Shown: piece by piece, positions 17,109 to 24,159 of the stretch
Layout: each line of letters opens with the position of its first letter
How positions within the stretch are numbered: the stretch's first letter is position 1
Assembly (NCBI GenBank): GCA_020718125.1
Contig: DYDC01000002.1
Span: forward strand, 1-39,952
From: Methylacidiphilum sp.
GTDB taxonomy: Bacteria; Verrucomicrobiota; Verrucomicrobiia; CAIQCK01
Length of the DNA stretch: 39,952 nt
Direction: 5' to 3'
Program-made: the position numbers and the translations under genes
Notes under the pieces: model-generated
The model's database searches: none
Seen by the model: the letters and a program-made list of their open reading frames with translations, nothing else
What the model was told of the DNA's origin: nothing

Positions 17109-19327
17109 TTGAGTGCCAGTTCAACATAGTAACTGCGTCCGCGGCCGATGTAGTAGGAGTAGTATTCCCGGTCGAACACGTTGTCCACGTAGAATGAGAC
17201 CTTCAATCGCTCGATGGGCTTGATCGTAAGGTGCGTGTCCCACAACCAACATTTCGTGTAGCCTCCGTAAACATCTTCCTCGTCGTTGTTGAGTTCCGTG
17301 GTGTAAATGCGCCCTGTGTAACGCCCGCTGATGCCGCATTGAATCCACTTGTAGCTGACATCGGCTCCGAGCTTGACCATTTCATCCGGCACGCTCGGAA
17401 GCCGCTGGCCTTCCGCATCAGGCTGGCGATCGTTCTTCAACACTTCCGAAAGCGTGTAAGTGTAATTGCCCCACAACCTCAGCCAGTCCCAAGGTTGGAA
17501 GGACAGTTCCGCCTCCACGCCGTCAAGTTGGGCGTTGGCGACGTTTTCCTTGTAGCTGTCCCTGGTGCCATAAATGTTGTTCGTGGTGTAGGAACTGATC
17601 ACGTTGTCCAGTATCGAGTGAAAGTAAGTCACGCCGGCCTTGATTTTGCGGTCCCAGAAATACTGGTCCACCCCACCCTCGAAGTTCCAGATGGTTTCCG
17701 GTTCGAGATTGGGGTTGGAGTGATACGTGGTGGTGCCAGAGAACCAGGTCCGATACATCTCGTATAGCGTCGGCGCGCGAAACGCCTCGCCGATAGAGCC
17801 GCGCACGTAGGTATCGTCCATCGCATGCCACACGGCGGAAAACTTCGGAGTCAAAGCCCAGTCGTCCGGTGCGTCAAACTTCTCCACCTTGGATACCGGA
17901 CCGGACTGTCCGTCGAAGGCAGACCAATGATCGAAGCGCAATCCGCCGTAAACCGTCAGGTTCTCCATGACCTTCCATTCATCCTGAAAATAAAGCGCCT
18001 GCGAACAATCTGCGCCATCCGTGAGATCGGTCTTAACGGTCTTGCTGTCGGGATCGCGATAGAAGCTCACGTCGTAGCCCTCTTGGGAAAGATCGTCGTA
18101 GCGAAAATAAACCCCGAACGTGACCGTGTGGTCGTCCAGAACCGGAATGGACCCCTGCCAATCGGCGAGCCACGCGCGCATGGTGGACTGACTGTAGTCG
18201 CCGGGAGAGGTGTAGTAGTTCTGATTGGTTGTTGCGCTGCTCGTGGCATACCAAGCATCCCTCGTTTGGAAACCCACGCGGGTCTTCATCACCAGTTCTC
18301 CGAATTTGTCATCGTAACCGATGCCCGTGATGACATAGTCCTCGCTTCCAGGCCCGGTGCCAGAGACGAAAGTAGATGGCGTAATGCTCGCGGTGGCATA
18401 GCCGTTGCCTACGTTCATTCTGCCACTCATCGCAGCATTGCCGGAGGAATCCATCATATAGGTGTGAGGCCGATCATAGCCATATTCGTGGTGCCCATAC
18501 TGGAAGTCCAGGAACACCGTGCCGGTTTTTGTTATGTCGTATCCGAGTTCCAGATTCGCGTTCCATTTCTGCGCCCAGTTGTCTCCCCTGTCGCCAATCG
18601 TCCATTGCGCCGCGCCGGTCGTGCTTTGGGTTGGATGACCTCCATGCAATTGGGTCGTGCCCCCGCCGATGGCGCTCTTGCTGACGTTGCGAGTTACAGG
18701 ATTCGCGACATAACCGTCGGTTTCCTCCATTTCATAGCCGACTCGAAACCAGAACTTCTCGTCTATGCGATCGCCCGCGTGAAACGAGTGGCGGATGGTG
18801 TTGTCCGACCCATAACCCGCCTTGGCCTCGATTTCCAGTTCCTGCGGCCTCGCCGTGATGATATTGATCACGCCGCCCATCGCATAGCCGCCGTAAAGGG
18901 CCGATGATGGACCGCGCACGACCTCGATCCGTTCAATGTTCTCCGCGCTGATCTCGTTCCAAGACACTCCGCCGTCATAGCCGCTGTTGATCGGCAGTCC
19001 GTTCATCAGAACCAGAGTTCGATTCTGACCATAAAGGCCGCGCATGAAAACACTGGCCATCGCATCCGCGAGACCTTTGGTCCGGCGAACATAGACCCCC
19101 GATTCGTGCTTGAGCGCGTCATCCACGGTTTGGACATGTTGTTGCTCGATCTGTTGCTTGGTCACGACGGTGGCGTGTGCGGGTGCTTCATCGAGTGTTT
19201 TCTCGCTTCGAGTGGCGGTTACCACCACCTCGTCCATCACGGGCGTTTGACTCACAACATGGGTCGTGTCTTGGGCGACGGCGCACGCTACGGCGAACGG
19301 CAATACGGCGATGGCGAACCTTTGCAT
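17102..19327 (-). CDS. TonB-dependent outer-membrane receptor, riboswitch controlled
   Basis: A 741-residue outer-membrane receptor. The signal peptide is MQRFAIAVLPFAVACAVAQ and the TonB box lies in DEVVVTATRS (about 32-41). The plug domain follows (VDDALKHESGVYVRRTKG, FMRGLYGQNRTLVLMNGLP, IERIEVVRGPSSALYGGYAMGGVINIIT). The barrel holds the receptor motifs EAFRAPTLYEMYRTW and NPNLEPETIWNFEGG and ends in ELALKW with a terminal aromatic residue. ATG at 19327 is used because the signal peptide starts there; upstream codons come from a heptamer repeat and the leader. The cobalamin riboswitch in its leader argues for corrinoid uptake (BtuB role), while the HmuR-like position beside the CobN-like block would allow haem or another tetrapyrrole. 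Confidence 0.9.
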   Translation of the reverse strand: MQRFAIAVLPFAVACAVAQDTTHVVSQTPVMDEVVVTATRSEKTLDEAPAHATVVTKQQIEQQHVQTVDDALKHESGVYVRRTKGLADAMASVFMRGLYGQNRTLVLMNGLPINSGYDGGVSWNEISAENIERIEVVRGPSSALYGGYAMGGVINIITARPQELEIEAKAGYGSDNTIRHSFHAGDRIDEKFWFRVGYEMEETDGYVANPVTRNVSKSAIGGGTTQLHGGHPTQSTTGAAQWTIGDRGDNWAQKWNANLELGYDITKTGTVFLDFQYGHHEYGYDRPHTYMMDSSGNAAMSGRMNVGNGYATASITPSTFVSGTGPGSEDYVITGIGYDDKFGELVMKTRVGFQTRDAWYATSSATTNQNYYTSPGDYSQSTMRAWLADWQGSIPVLDDHTVTFGVYFRYDDLSQEGYDVSFYRDPDSKTVKTDLTDGADCSQALYFQDEWKVMENLTVYGGLRFDHWSAFDGQSGPVSKVEKFDAPDDWALTPKFSAVWHAMDDTYVRGSIGEAFRAPTLYEMYRTWFSGTTTYHSNPNLEPETIWNFEGGVDQYFWDRKIKAGVTYFHSILDNVISSYTTNNIYGTRDSYKENVANAQLDGVEAELSFQPWDWLRLWGNYTYTLSEVLKNDRQPDAEGQRLPSVPDEMVKLGADVSYKWIQCGISGRYTGRIYTTELNNDEEDVYGGYTKCWLWDTHLTIKPIERLKVSFYVDNVFDREYYSYYIGRGRSYYVELALKW

Positions 19328-19391
19328 GGACTGATTTCTCCACTGTTGCGAGGGACCAGTCATCCGGCGGAGACGAAGGCGGGAAAGCGTC

Positions 19392-19436
19392 GCAAATAAA
19401 AAGCCCTCAACTCCGCATCGGGAAGACTGAAGGCTT
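19392..19436 (-). terminator. Intrinsic terminator in the receptor leader
   Basis: On the minus strand AAGCCTTCA (19436-19428) pairs with TGAGGGCTT (19409-19401) as a 9-bp stem with one G-U pair, and is followed by TTTTTATTT. It lies between the cobalamin aptamer and the receptor start, about 70 bases before the ATG. This suits control by premature termination when cobalamin is bound. An antiterminator pairing is not obvious to me by eye. Confidence 0.6.
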
Positions 19437-19459
19437 GTCGAAGACCCGGGCCATTGGGT

Positions 19460-19487
19460 ATTCCGCATTCCGCACTCCGCGTTCTGC
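19460..19487 (-). repeat. Four tandem heptamers (GCGGAAT type)
   Basis: Read on the minus strand, the bases are GCAGAAC, GCGGAGT, GCGGAAT and GCGGAAT: four head-to-tail 7-mers. They lie between the riboswitch aptamer (19578 onward) and the terminator (19436), so the repeat has lengthened the expression platform. A second set of heptamers (GAAATCC type) is in cbiM at 26604-26746. Confidence 0.75.
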
Positions 19488-19577
19488 ATTTCCCCGTGGC
19501 CGCCCCCTCATCCTTCCTTCTTGCGAAGAAGTATGTTTCCCACGGCTCCTGTGAGCCGCGGACGATGAGCGCGCGTT

Positions 19578-19740
19578 GGCCGGTCTCCTGACTTCTGGCA
19601 TCAACCTTGACCTCGCCTTCCCAACCGTCTTGCGACGACCAGTGGCGTCTTGAGGTCTCGTAGCCAGTCACAGTGGCGCGACCGTGCCGGATTCACACCG
19701 GCTTCCCGTAAACATTCCGCATCCGCGGAACGCACCAACT
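19578..19740 (-). promoter_or_regulatory. Cobalamin riboswitch, minus strand
   Basis: Minus-strand bases show the cobalamin aptamer core: GGGAAGCCGGTGTGAATCC (about 19707-19689), then GCGCCACTGTGACTGG, a GGGAAGGCGAGG segment, and the B12 box GCCAGAAGTCAGGAGACC at about 19599-19582. It heads the operon that starts with the TonB-dependent receptor and runs through cobU and btuFDC to pduO. Adenosylcobalamin binding is expected to turn that operon off, through the terminator at 19392-19436. The 5' edge is approximate. Confidence 0.93.
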
Positions 19741-19839
19741 CGCGGCAGTATAAACTGTGTCAAAGAACCGCGCGCACTCTAGCGGCGCGGCGGCGCGCCA
19801 CTCAAGAACTTTCTTGCCGCCGCCGCTTTGACCGCATGC

Positions 19840-19869
19840 TTGACTCGGCTGTTGCCAGCCGCCTAGTAT
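19840..19869 (+). promoter_or_regulatory. Sigma-70-like promoter for the cobalamin synthesis operon
   Basis: TTGACT (19840-19845) and TAGTAT (19864-19869) are separated by 18 bases and match the -35 and -10 consensus at five of six and four of six positions. Transcription would begin near 19876, just where the plus-strand aptamer starts. The prediction rests on sequence alone. Confidence 0.55.
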
Positions 19870-19875
19870 CGCCGT

Positions 19876-20020
19876 GACATGCAGGGAAGCTGGTGTGACT
19901 CCAGCGCGGCCCCGCCACTGTGACCGGGGACGAAAGCCGCTTGAAAAGCCACTGTCACAATGTGGTGGTTGCGATGGGAAGGCTGCGGTGAGTAGGCCGA
20001 TCCGGAAGCCAGGATACCAG
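19876..20020 (+). promoter_or_regulatory. Cobalamin riboswitch, plus strand
   Basis: The core is read directly: GGGAAGCTGGTGTGACTCC from 19883, then GCCCCGCCACTGTGACC, a GATGGGAAGGCTGCGG segment at about 19973-19987, and the B12 box GAAGCCAGGATACC ending at 20018. It precedes the cobD-cbiP gene and should shut down the 16-gene synthesis and cobalt-uptake operon when adenosylcobalamin is plentiful. It faces the minus-strand riboswitch, with about 135 bases between the two aptamers. Confidence 0.93.
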
Positions 20021-20082
20021 AACGCGCGCTTGTCGCGCTCCTTCGAGGGAAGGCCATGCCTGGCTTTGCCCGCACTGGCTTG

Positions 20083-20114
20083 AGCCTGTTCCTCGGAGAA
20101 CAGGCTTTTATTTT
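20083..20114 (+). terminator. Intrinsic terminator of the plus-strand riboswitch
   Basis: AGCCTGTTC (20083-20091) and GAACAGGCT (20098-20106) form a perfect 9-bp stem with a 6-base loop, followed by TTTATTTTT. It lies 65 bases after the B12 box and 19 bases before the first start codon, the usual place for a transcription-terminating expression platform. Confidence 0.85.
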
Positions 20115-20132
20115 TGCGGGCGAGGTCGAAGC

Positions 20133-22688
20133 GTGAATTTCGGTCATGGCGGTAACATTCGGGAGATGGCGAAGCGCGCCGGCTGCGACCGCGCCTTTCT
20201 GCTCGATTTCAGCGCCAACATCAACCCCCTCGGCCCGCCTGATTGCCTGCGCGCCGTCATCAGCCGCCACGTGGAGGCGTTGGTGGAGTATCCCGACCCC
20301 GACGCTGCCGAACTGACGGCTGCCATCGCGCGGCGTTACGGCGCGCCAGGAGAGCAGATCGTGGTTGGCAACGGCGCCAGCGAGTTGCTCGATGCCGCCG
20401 CCCGCGCGTTGGCCATCAAACGCGCCGTCATTCCCGTGCCGAGCTACCTCGACTACGTGCGCGCCGCTGGACTTGCCGGCGCTGAGATTGCCCGATTGCC
20501 ACTGCGTGAAGATGATGGATTCGTCCTCGATTGGGAGGCCCTGCGAGTTTTGTTGCACGGCAATGAGGCTGTGTTTCTCGGCCAGCCGAACAATCCCACG
20601 GGATTGCCGCTGGAATCCGAACGTCTGCGGCAGTTCGCGGCGGCACATCCCGCGACGACGTTTGTCGTGGATGAAGCGTTTGCTGAGTTCATTGAAGGCT
20701 GCGCGTCATTGATCCGCGATTGTCCCTCCAACGTGACCGTGTTGCGCTCGCTCACGAAGTTCTACGCCATCCCAGGTCTGCGACTCGGATTTGCGGTCGC
20801 GCCGCCGGAACTGGCCGCGCGCATCCGCCGCCAACTGCCGCTGTGGTCGGTCAACTCGCTCGCACAAGCCGTTGGCGTGGCCGTGCTGGCCGATGAAGAC
20901 TACGCGCGGCGAACGGTTGCGTTTGTTCAGGAGCGTCGGCAGGAACTTCAGCGCGCACTCGCGGCGATACCGGGGCTGCACGTTTACCCGGGCACTGCGA
21001 ACTTCCTGCTCGTCCGGCTGGACCGTGACGCGCAGCCGCTCGCTGAACGGCTGCTCGCCGACGGCATCGCCATCCGCATTTTCAGCCCCGCTGAACAACT
21101 CGACCGTCGTTTCTTCCGCGTTGCCGTGCGCGCCGCCGCCGACAACGAGCGGCTCCGTGAGGCGATTCGAGGCGCGCTCGGTGTCGCGTCGCCGAGGCCG
21201 CCACGGCGCAAACGCGCCGCGACGTTGATGTTTCAAGGCGCCAGTTCCAATGCCGGCAAGAGTGTGTTGACCGCCGCGATGTGCCGCATCCTGCTCCAGG
21301 ACGGCGTGCGCGTCGCGCCGTTCAAGGCGCAGAACATGTCGCTCAACTCCTTCGTCACCCGCGACGGTGACGAGATGGGGCGCGCGCAGGTCGTGCAGGC
21401 CCAGGCTTGCCGGCTGGAGCCGGACGTGCGGATGAATCCGATCCTGCTCAAGCCCAACAGCGACACCGGCAGCCAGGTCATTGTCCGCGGCAAGCCCGTC
21501 GGCAACATGCGCGTCGGCGAGTATGTGAACTATAAACCGCGGGCGTTTGAGGCGGTGAAGTCCTGCTTCGATTCCCTCGCCGCCGAGTTCGACGCCGTGA
21601 TTCTCGAAGGCGCCGGCTCGCCCGGCGAGGTCAACCTCAAGCGCCACGACATCGTCAACATGCGCATGGCGGAATACGCCGGCGCGCCGGTGCTCATCGT
21701 CGGCGACATTGACCGTGGTGGCGTCTATGCGTCCTTCGTCGGCACGATGGAAGTGCTCGCGGCGTGGGAGCGCGCGCTGGTAGCCGGCTGGATCGTCAAC
21801 CGTTTCCGCGGTGACGCGAGCCTGCTGGCATCGGCGCACGATTATACGCTGCGCCACAGCGGCCGGCCCGTGCTCGGCGTCGTGCCGTTCTTGAAAGACC
21901 TCGCCATCCCGCAGGAAGATTCGGTCGAGTTCAAGGCGGGCGTTTTGGATGACCGGCGCGCCGTCACCGACGCGGTGGAGATTGCACTGGTGGACCTGCC
22001 GCACATTTCCAACTTCACCGATTTCGACGCCTTTCGCGTGGAGCCGGACGTGCGTCTGCGCGTGGTGCGCTCGGCGGCGGAACTCGGCACTCCCGACGCG
22101 GTTGTCATCCCCGGCAGCAAGAACACACTCGGCGATCTCAATTACCTGAAATGTTCCGGCTTGGCGGCGCGCATTCAACAACTGGCGGACGCCGAGATTG
22201 TCGGCATCTGCGGCGGCTTCCAGATGCTCGGCCGTGAAATCCGCGACCCGCACGGCATCGAGAGCGGCGCGGGTCGCGATTTTGGCCTCGGTTTGCTTGC
22301 CGTGGACACGACGCTGGAGCGCGAAAAAACGCTCGTTCGCACGACGGCGACTCACGCGCTGTCGCGCTTGAGCGTCACAGGCTACGAGATTCACCACGGT
22401 CAGACGCCGTGCGACGAGCTTGCGGCGATCCTCAAGACCGCTAGCGGCGAGACAGTTGGCGTGGGGAGCAGTGATCATCGCGTGTGGGGCACGTATCTGC
22501 ACGGCGTGTTCGACGCGGACGAGTTTCGGCGATGGTTCATTGACCGGTTGCGCGTGCGGCGTGGCTTGGCGACTCTCGGCAGCGTCTGTGCACGCTACGA
22601 GATCGAAACGGCGCTCGACCGCCTCGCTGCCGTGGTGCGTGAGAGTCTCGACATGAAAGCGATTTACCGGCTGCTGAAGCTCGCATGA
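20133..22688 (+). CDS. cobD-cbiP: CobD-CbiP fusion: threonine-phosphate decarboxylase and cobyric acid synthase
   Basis: One 851-residue polypeptide carries two cobalamin enzymes. Residues 1 to about 355 are a PLP aminotransferase-fold decarboxylase (CobD/CobC) that makes (R)-1-amino-2-propanol phosphate; the PLP lysine is at 209 (SLTKFYAIPGLRLGF). Residues about 362-851 are cobyric acid synthase CbiP/CobQ, which amidates four corrin side chains with glutamine. It has the dethiobiotin-synthetase-like P-loop QGASSNAGKS (368-377) and a class I glutamine amidotransferase with Cys693 (GICGGFQMLG) and His790 (YLHGVF). A short basic linker (SPRPPRRKR) joins them. The GTG start at 20133 has GAGG at 20122 as its ribosome-binding site. 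It is the first gene after the riboswitch and overlaps cbiB by 4 bases. Confidence 0.93.
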   Translation: MNFGHGGNIREMAKRAGCDRAFLLDFSANINPLGPPDCLRAVISRHVEALVEYPDPDAAELTAAIARRYGAPGEQIVVGNGASELLDAAARALAIKRAVIPVPSYLDYVRAAGLAGAEIARLPLREDDGFVLDWEALRVLLHGNEAVFLGQPNNPTGLPLESERLRQFAAAHPATTFVVDEAFAEFIEGCASLIRDCPSNVTVLRSLTKFYAIPGLRLGFAVAPPELAARIRRQLPLWSVNSLAQAVGVAVLADEDYARRTVAFVQERRQELQRALAAIPGLHVYPGTANFLLVRLDRDAQPLAERLLADGIAIRIFSPAEQLDRRFFRVAVRAAADNERLREAIRGALGVASPRPPRRKRAATLMFQGASSNAGKSVLTAAMCRILLQDGVRVAPFKAQNMSLNSFVTRDGDEMGRAQVVQAQACRLEPDVRMNPILLKPNSDTGSQVIVRGKPVGNMRVGEYVNYKPRAFEAVKSCFDSLAAEFDAVILEGAGSPGEVNLKRHDIVNMRMAEYAGAPVLIVGDIDRGGVYASFVGTMEVLAAWERALVAGWIVNRFRGDASLLASAHDYTLRHSGRPVLGVVPFLKDLAIPQEDSVEFKAGVLDDRRAVTDAVEIALVDLPHISNFTDFDAFRVEPDVRLRVVRSAAELGTPDAVVIPGSKNTLGDLNYLKCSGLAARIQQLADAEIVGICGGFQMLGREIRDPHGIESGAGRDFGLGLLAVDTTLEREKTLVRTTATHALSRLSVTGYEIHHGQTPCDELAAILKTASGETVGVGSSDHRVWGTYLHGVFDADEFRRWFIDRLRVRRGLATLGSVCARYEIETALDRLAAVVRESLDMKAIYRLLKLA

Positions 22689-23638
22689 CGCTTGAACTGC
22701 AAATCCTCTGCGCTGTCGGTCTCGACCTGTTGCTGGGCGATCCGCGATGGCTGCCGCATCCGGTGCGGGGCGTTGCGTGGCTCGCTGCGCGGCTGGAACG
22801 GCTGACACGCCGGCTGTTCGGGGGCACGCGAGTGGCCGGTGTTGTGACTGCATTCGGCGTTTATGCGACGGCAGGGGCATTGACTTGGGCTGTCATCGTG
22901 CTGGCGGGACGGTTTCATCCGTGGGCTGGCGACGCTGTCGCGATTGTGGCGATCTACGCGACCATCGCCGCGCGCGACCTGGTTCAGCACAGCGTCGCGG
23001 TTTATCGGGCGCTTCGGGCTGGCGGTTTGGCCGAGGCGCGGCGGCGCGTTGCGATGATCGTGGGGCGCGACGCCGGGCAACTCGACGAAGCTGGCGTCTC
23101 ACGCGCGGCGGTCGAGAGTGTGGCGGAGAGCACGGTGGATGGAGTCACGGCGCCGCTGTTTTATGCGATCCTTTTCGGCCCGGTTGGCGCGGTGGTTCAT
23201 CGCGCGATCAACACGCTGGACTCGATGTTCGGCCACAAGGACGAGCGTCACCTGCATTTCGGCTGGGCGTCGGCGCGCGTGGACGACGCGGCCAACTTTT
23301 TGCCAGCCCGTCTGACGGCGGTGGCGATGACGGTGGCGGCGGTGCTGACTGGATTTCGCGGACGGGATGCCTGGCGCATCGTGCGGCGCGATGCCCGCAA
23401 TCACGACAGTCCAAACGCTGGTTTTCCCGAAGCGGCGATGGCGGGCGCGCTGGCGGTGCAACTCGGCGGCGCCAGCTACTACGACGGCCAGCTACTCGCG
23501 AAACCGACCATTGGCGACGCGCTCACGCCGTTGGTTGCCTCGCATATTCGCCAAGCAAACGCGCTGATGTTTGCGACGCTCGCGGTGTTTGTGGCGCTGG
23601 GACTGGCGTTGCGGGCGTTATGGAGGGCTGCGGCATGA
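22685..23638 (+). CDS. cbiB: Adenosylcobinamide-phosphate synthase
   Basis: A 317-residue inner-membrane enzyme that attaches aminopropanol (phosphate) to adenosylcobyric acid, using the product of the CobD domain encoded just before it. The start LLLGDPRWLPHPVRGVAWLAARLE and VAESTVDGVTAPLFYAILFGPVGAVVHRAINTLDSMFGHKDERHLHFGWASAR are the family signatures, followed by RDARNHDSPNAGFPEAAMAGAL. There are several hydrophobic segments, including one at the C terminus. Both ends overlap neighbours by 4 bases (ATGA). Confidence 0.94.
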   Translation: MTLELQILCAVGLDLLLGDPRWLPHPVRGVAWLAARLERLTRRLFGGTRVAGVVTAFGVYATAGALTWAVIVLAGRFHPWAGDAVAIVAIYATIAARDLVQHSVAVYRALRAGGLAEARRRVAMIVGRDAGQLDEAGVSRAAVESVAESTVDGVTAPLFYAILFGPVGAVVHRAINTLDSMFGHKDERHLHFGWASARVDDAANFLPARLTAVAMTVAAVLTGFRGRDAWRIVRRDARNHDSPNAGFPEAAMAGALAVQLGGASYYDGQLLAKPTIGDALTPLVASHIRQANALMFATLAVFVALGLALRALWRAAA

Positions 23639-24159
23639 ACGCTCCGCGAATCCTGTTGTTCACTGGAGACGGCAAGGGCAAAACCACCGCGGCACTCGGG
23701 ATGGCGTTGCGGGCGGCGGGCCACGGCATGCGCGTCTGCATCGCGCAGTTCATCAAACGTGACGATTCCGTTGGCGAAGTCGCGGCGGTGCGTGACATGG
23801 CGAACATCCGGCTGCTGCAGACCGGCCTCGGCTTCGTGCCGGAGCGCAGTTCGCCGAAGTGTGCCGACCACCGGCGCGCAGCAGAAGACGGTTTGCGACA
23901 GGCCGCGCAGGCGATGGATAGCGGCGAGTTTCAAATGCTCGTGCTCGACGAAGTGTGCGCCGCGATTGCGAAGGGCCTGCTGGAGGAGGCAGCCGTCATC
24001 GAGCTTGCGGGCCGCGCAAAACCAGGGATGATTGTCGTGCTGACCGGCCGCGAAGCAAGCGACAAGCTCATCGCGTTGGCCGACACGGCGACCGAGATGC
24101 GCTGCATCAAACACGCGCTGCAAACCGGCCGTGCGGCCGAGGAGGGGGTGGAGCGATGA
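23635..24159 (+). CDS. btuR: Cob(I)yrinic acid a,c-diamide adenosyltransferase (BtuR/CobO type)
   Basis: A 174-residue P-loop enzyme that adenosylates corrinoids in the cytoplasm. It starts MNAPRILLFTGDGKGKTTAALGMALRAAGHG, with the GDGKGKTT P-loop of CobA/CobO/BtuR, followed by VCIAQFIKRD, VLDEVCAAI (Walker B) and VLTGREAS. The N-terminal helix found in some homologues is absent. It is unrelated in fold to the PduO-type enzyme at 7042-7620. Its place between cbiB and cbiA fits adenosylation during de novo synthesis. Confidence 0.93.
   Translation: MNAPRILLFTGDGKGKTTAALGMALRAAGHGMRVCIAQFIKRDDSVGEVAAVRDMANIRLLQTGLGFVPERSSPKCADHRRAAEDGLRQAAQAMDSGEFQMLVLDEVCAAIAKGLLEEAAVIELAGRAKPGMIVVLTGREASDKLIALADTATEMRCIKHALQTGRAAEEGVER

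Noticed and set aside
19747..19763. TTGACA (19763-19758) and TATACT (19752-19747) on the minus strand as promoter of the receptor operon.
   Set aside because: Only 5 bases lie between the two hexamers, so they cannot serve as a -35/-10 pair; one of them may be a real element with a weak partner, but I cannot decide which.
20706..22880. Minus-strand open frame of 724 codons opposite cobD-cbiP.
   Set aside because: High GC keeps the antisense frame open; the plus strand has catalytic motifs over the whole span and the minus translation has none.
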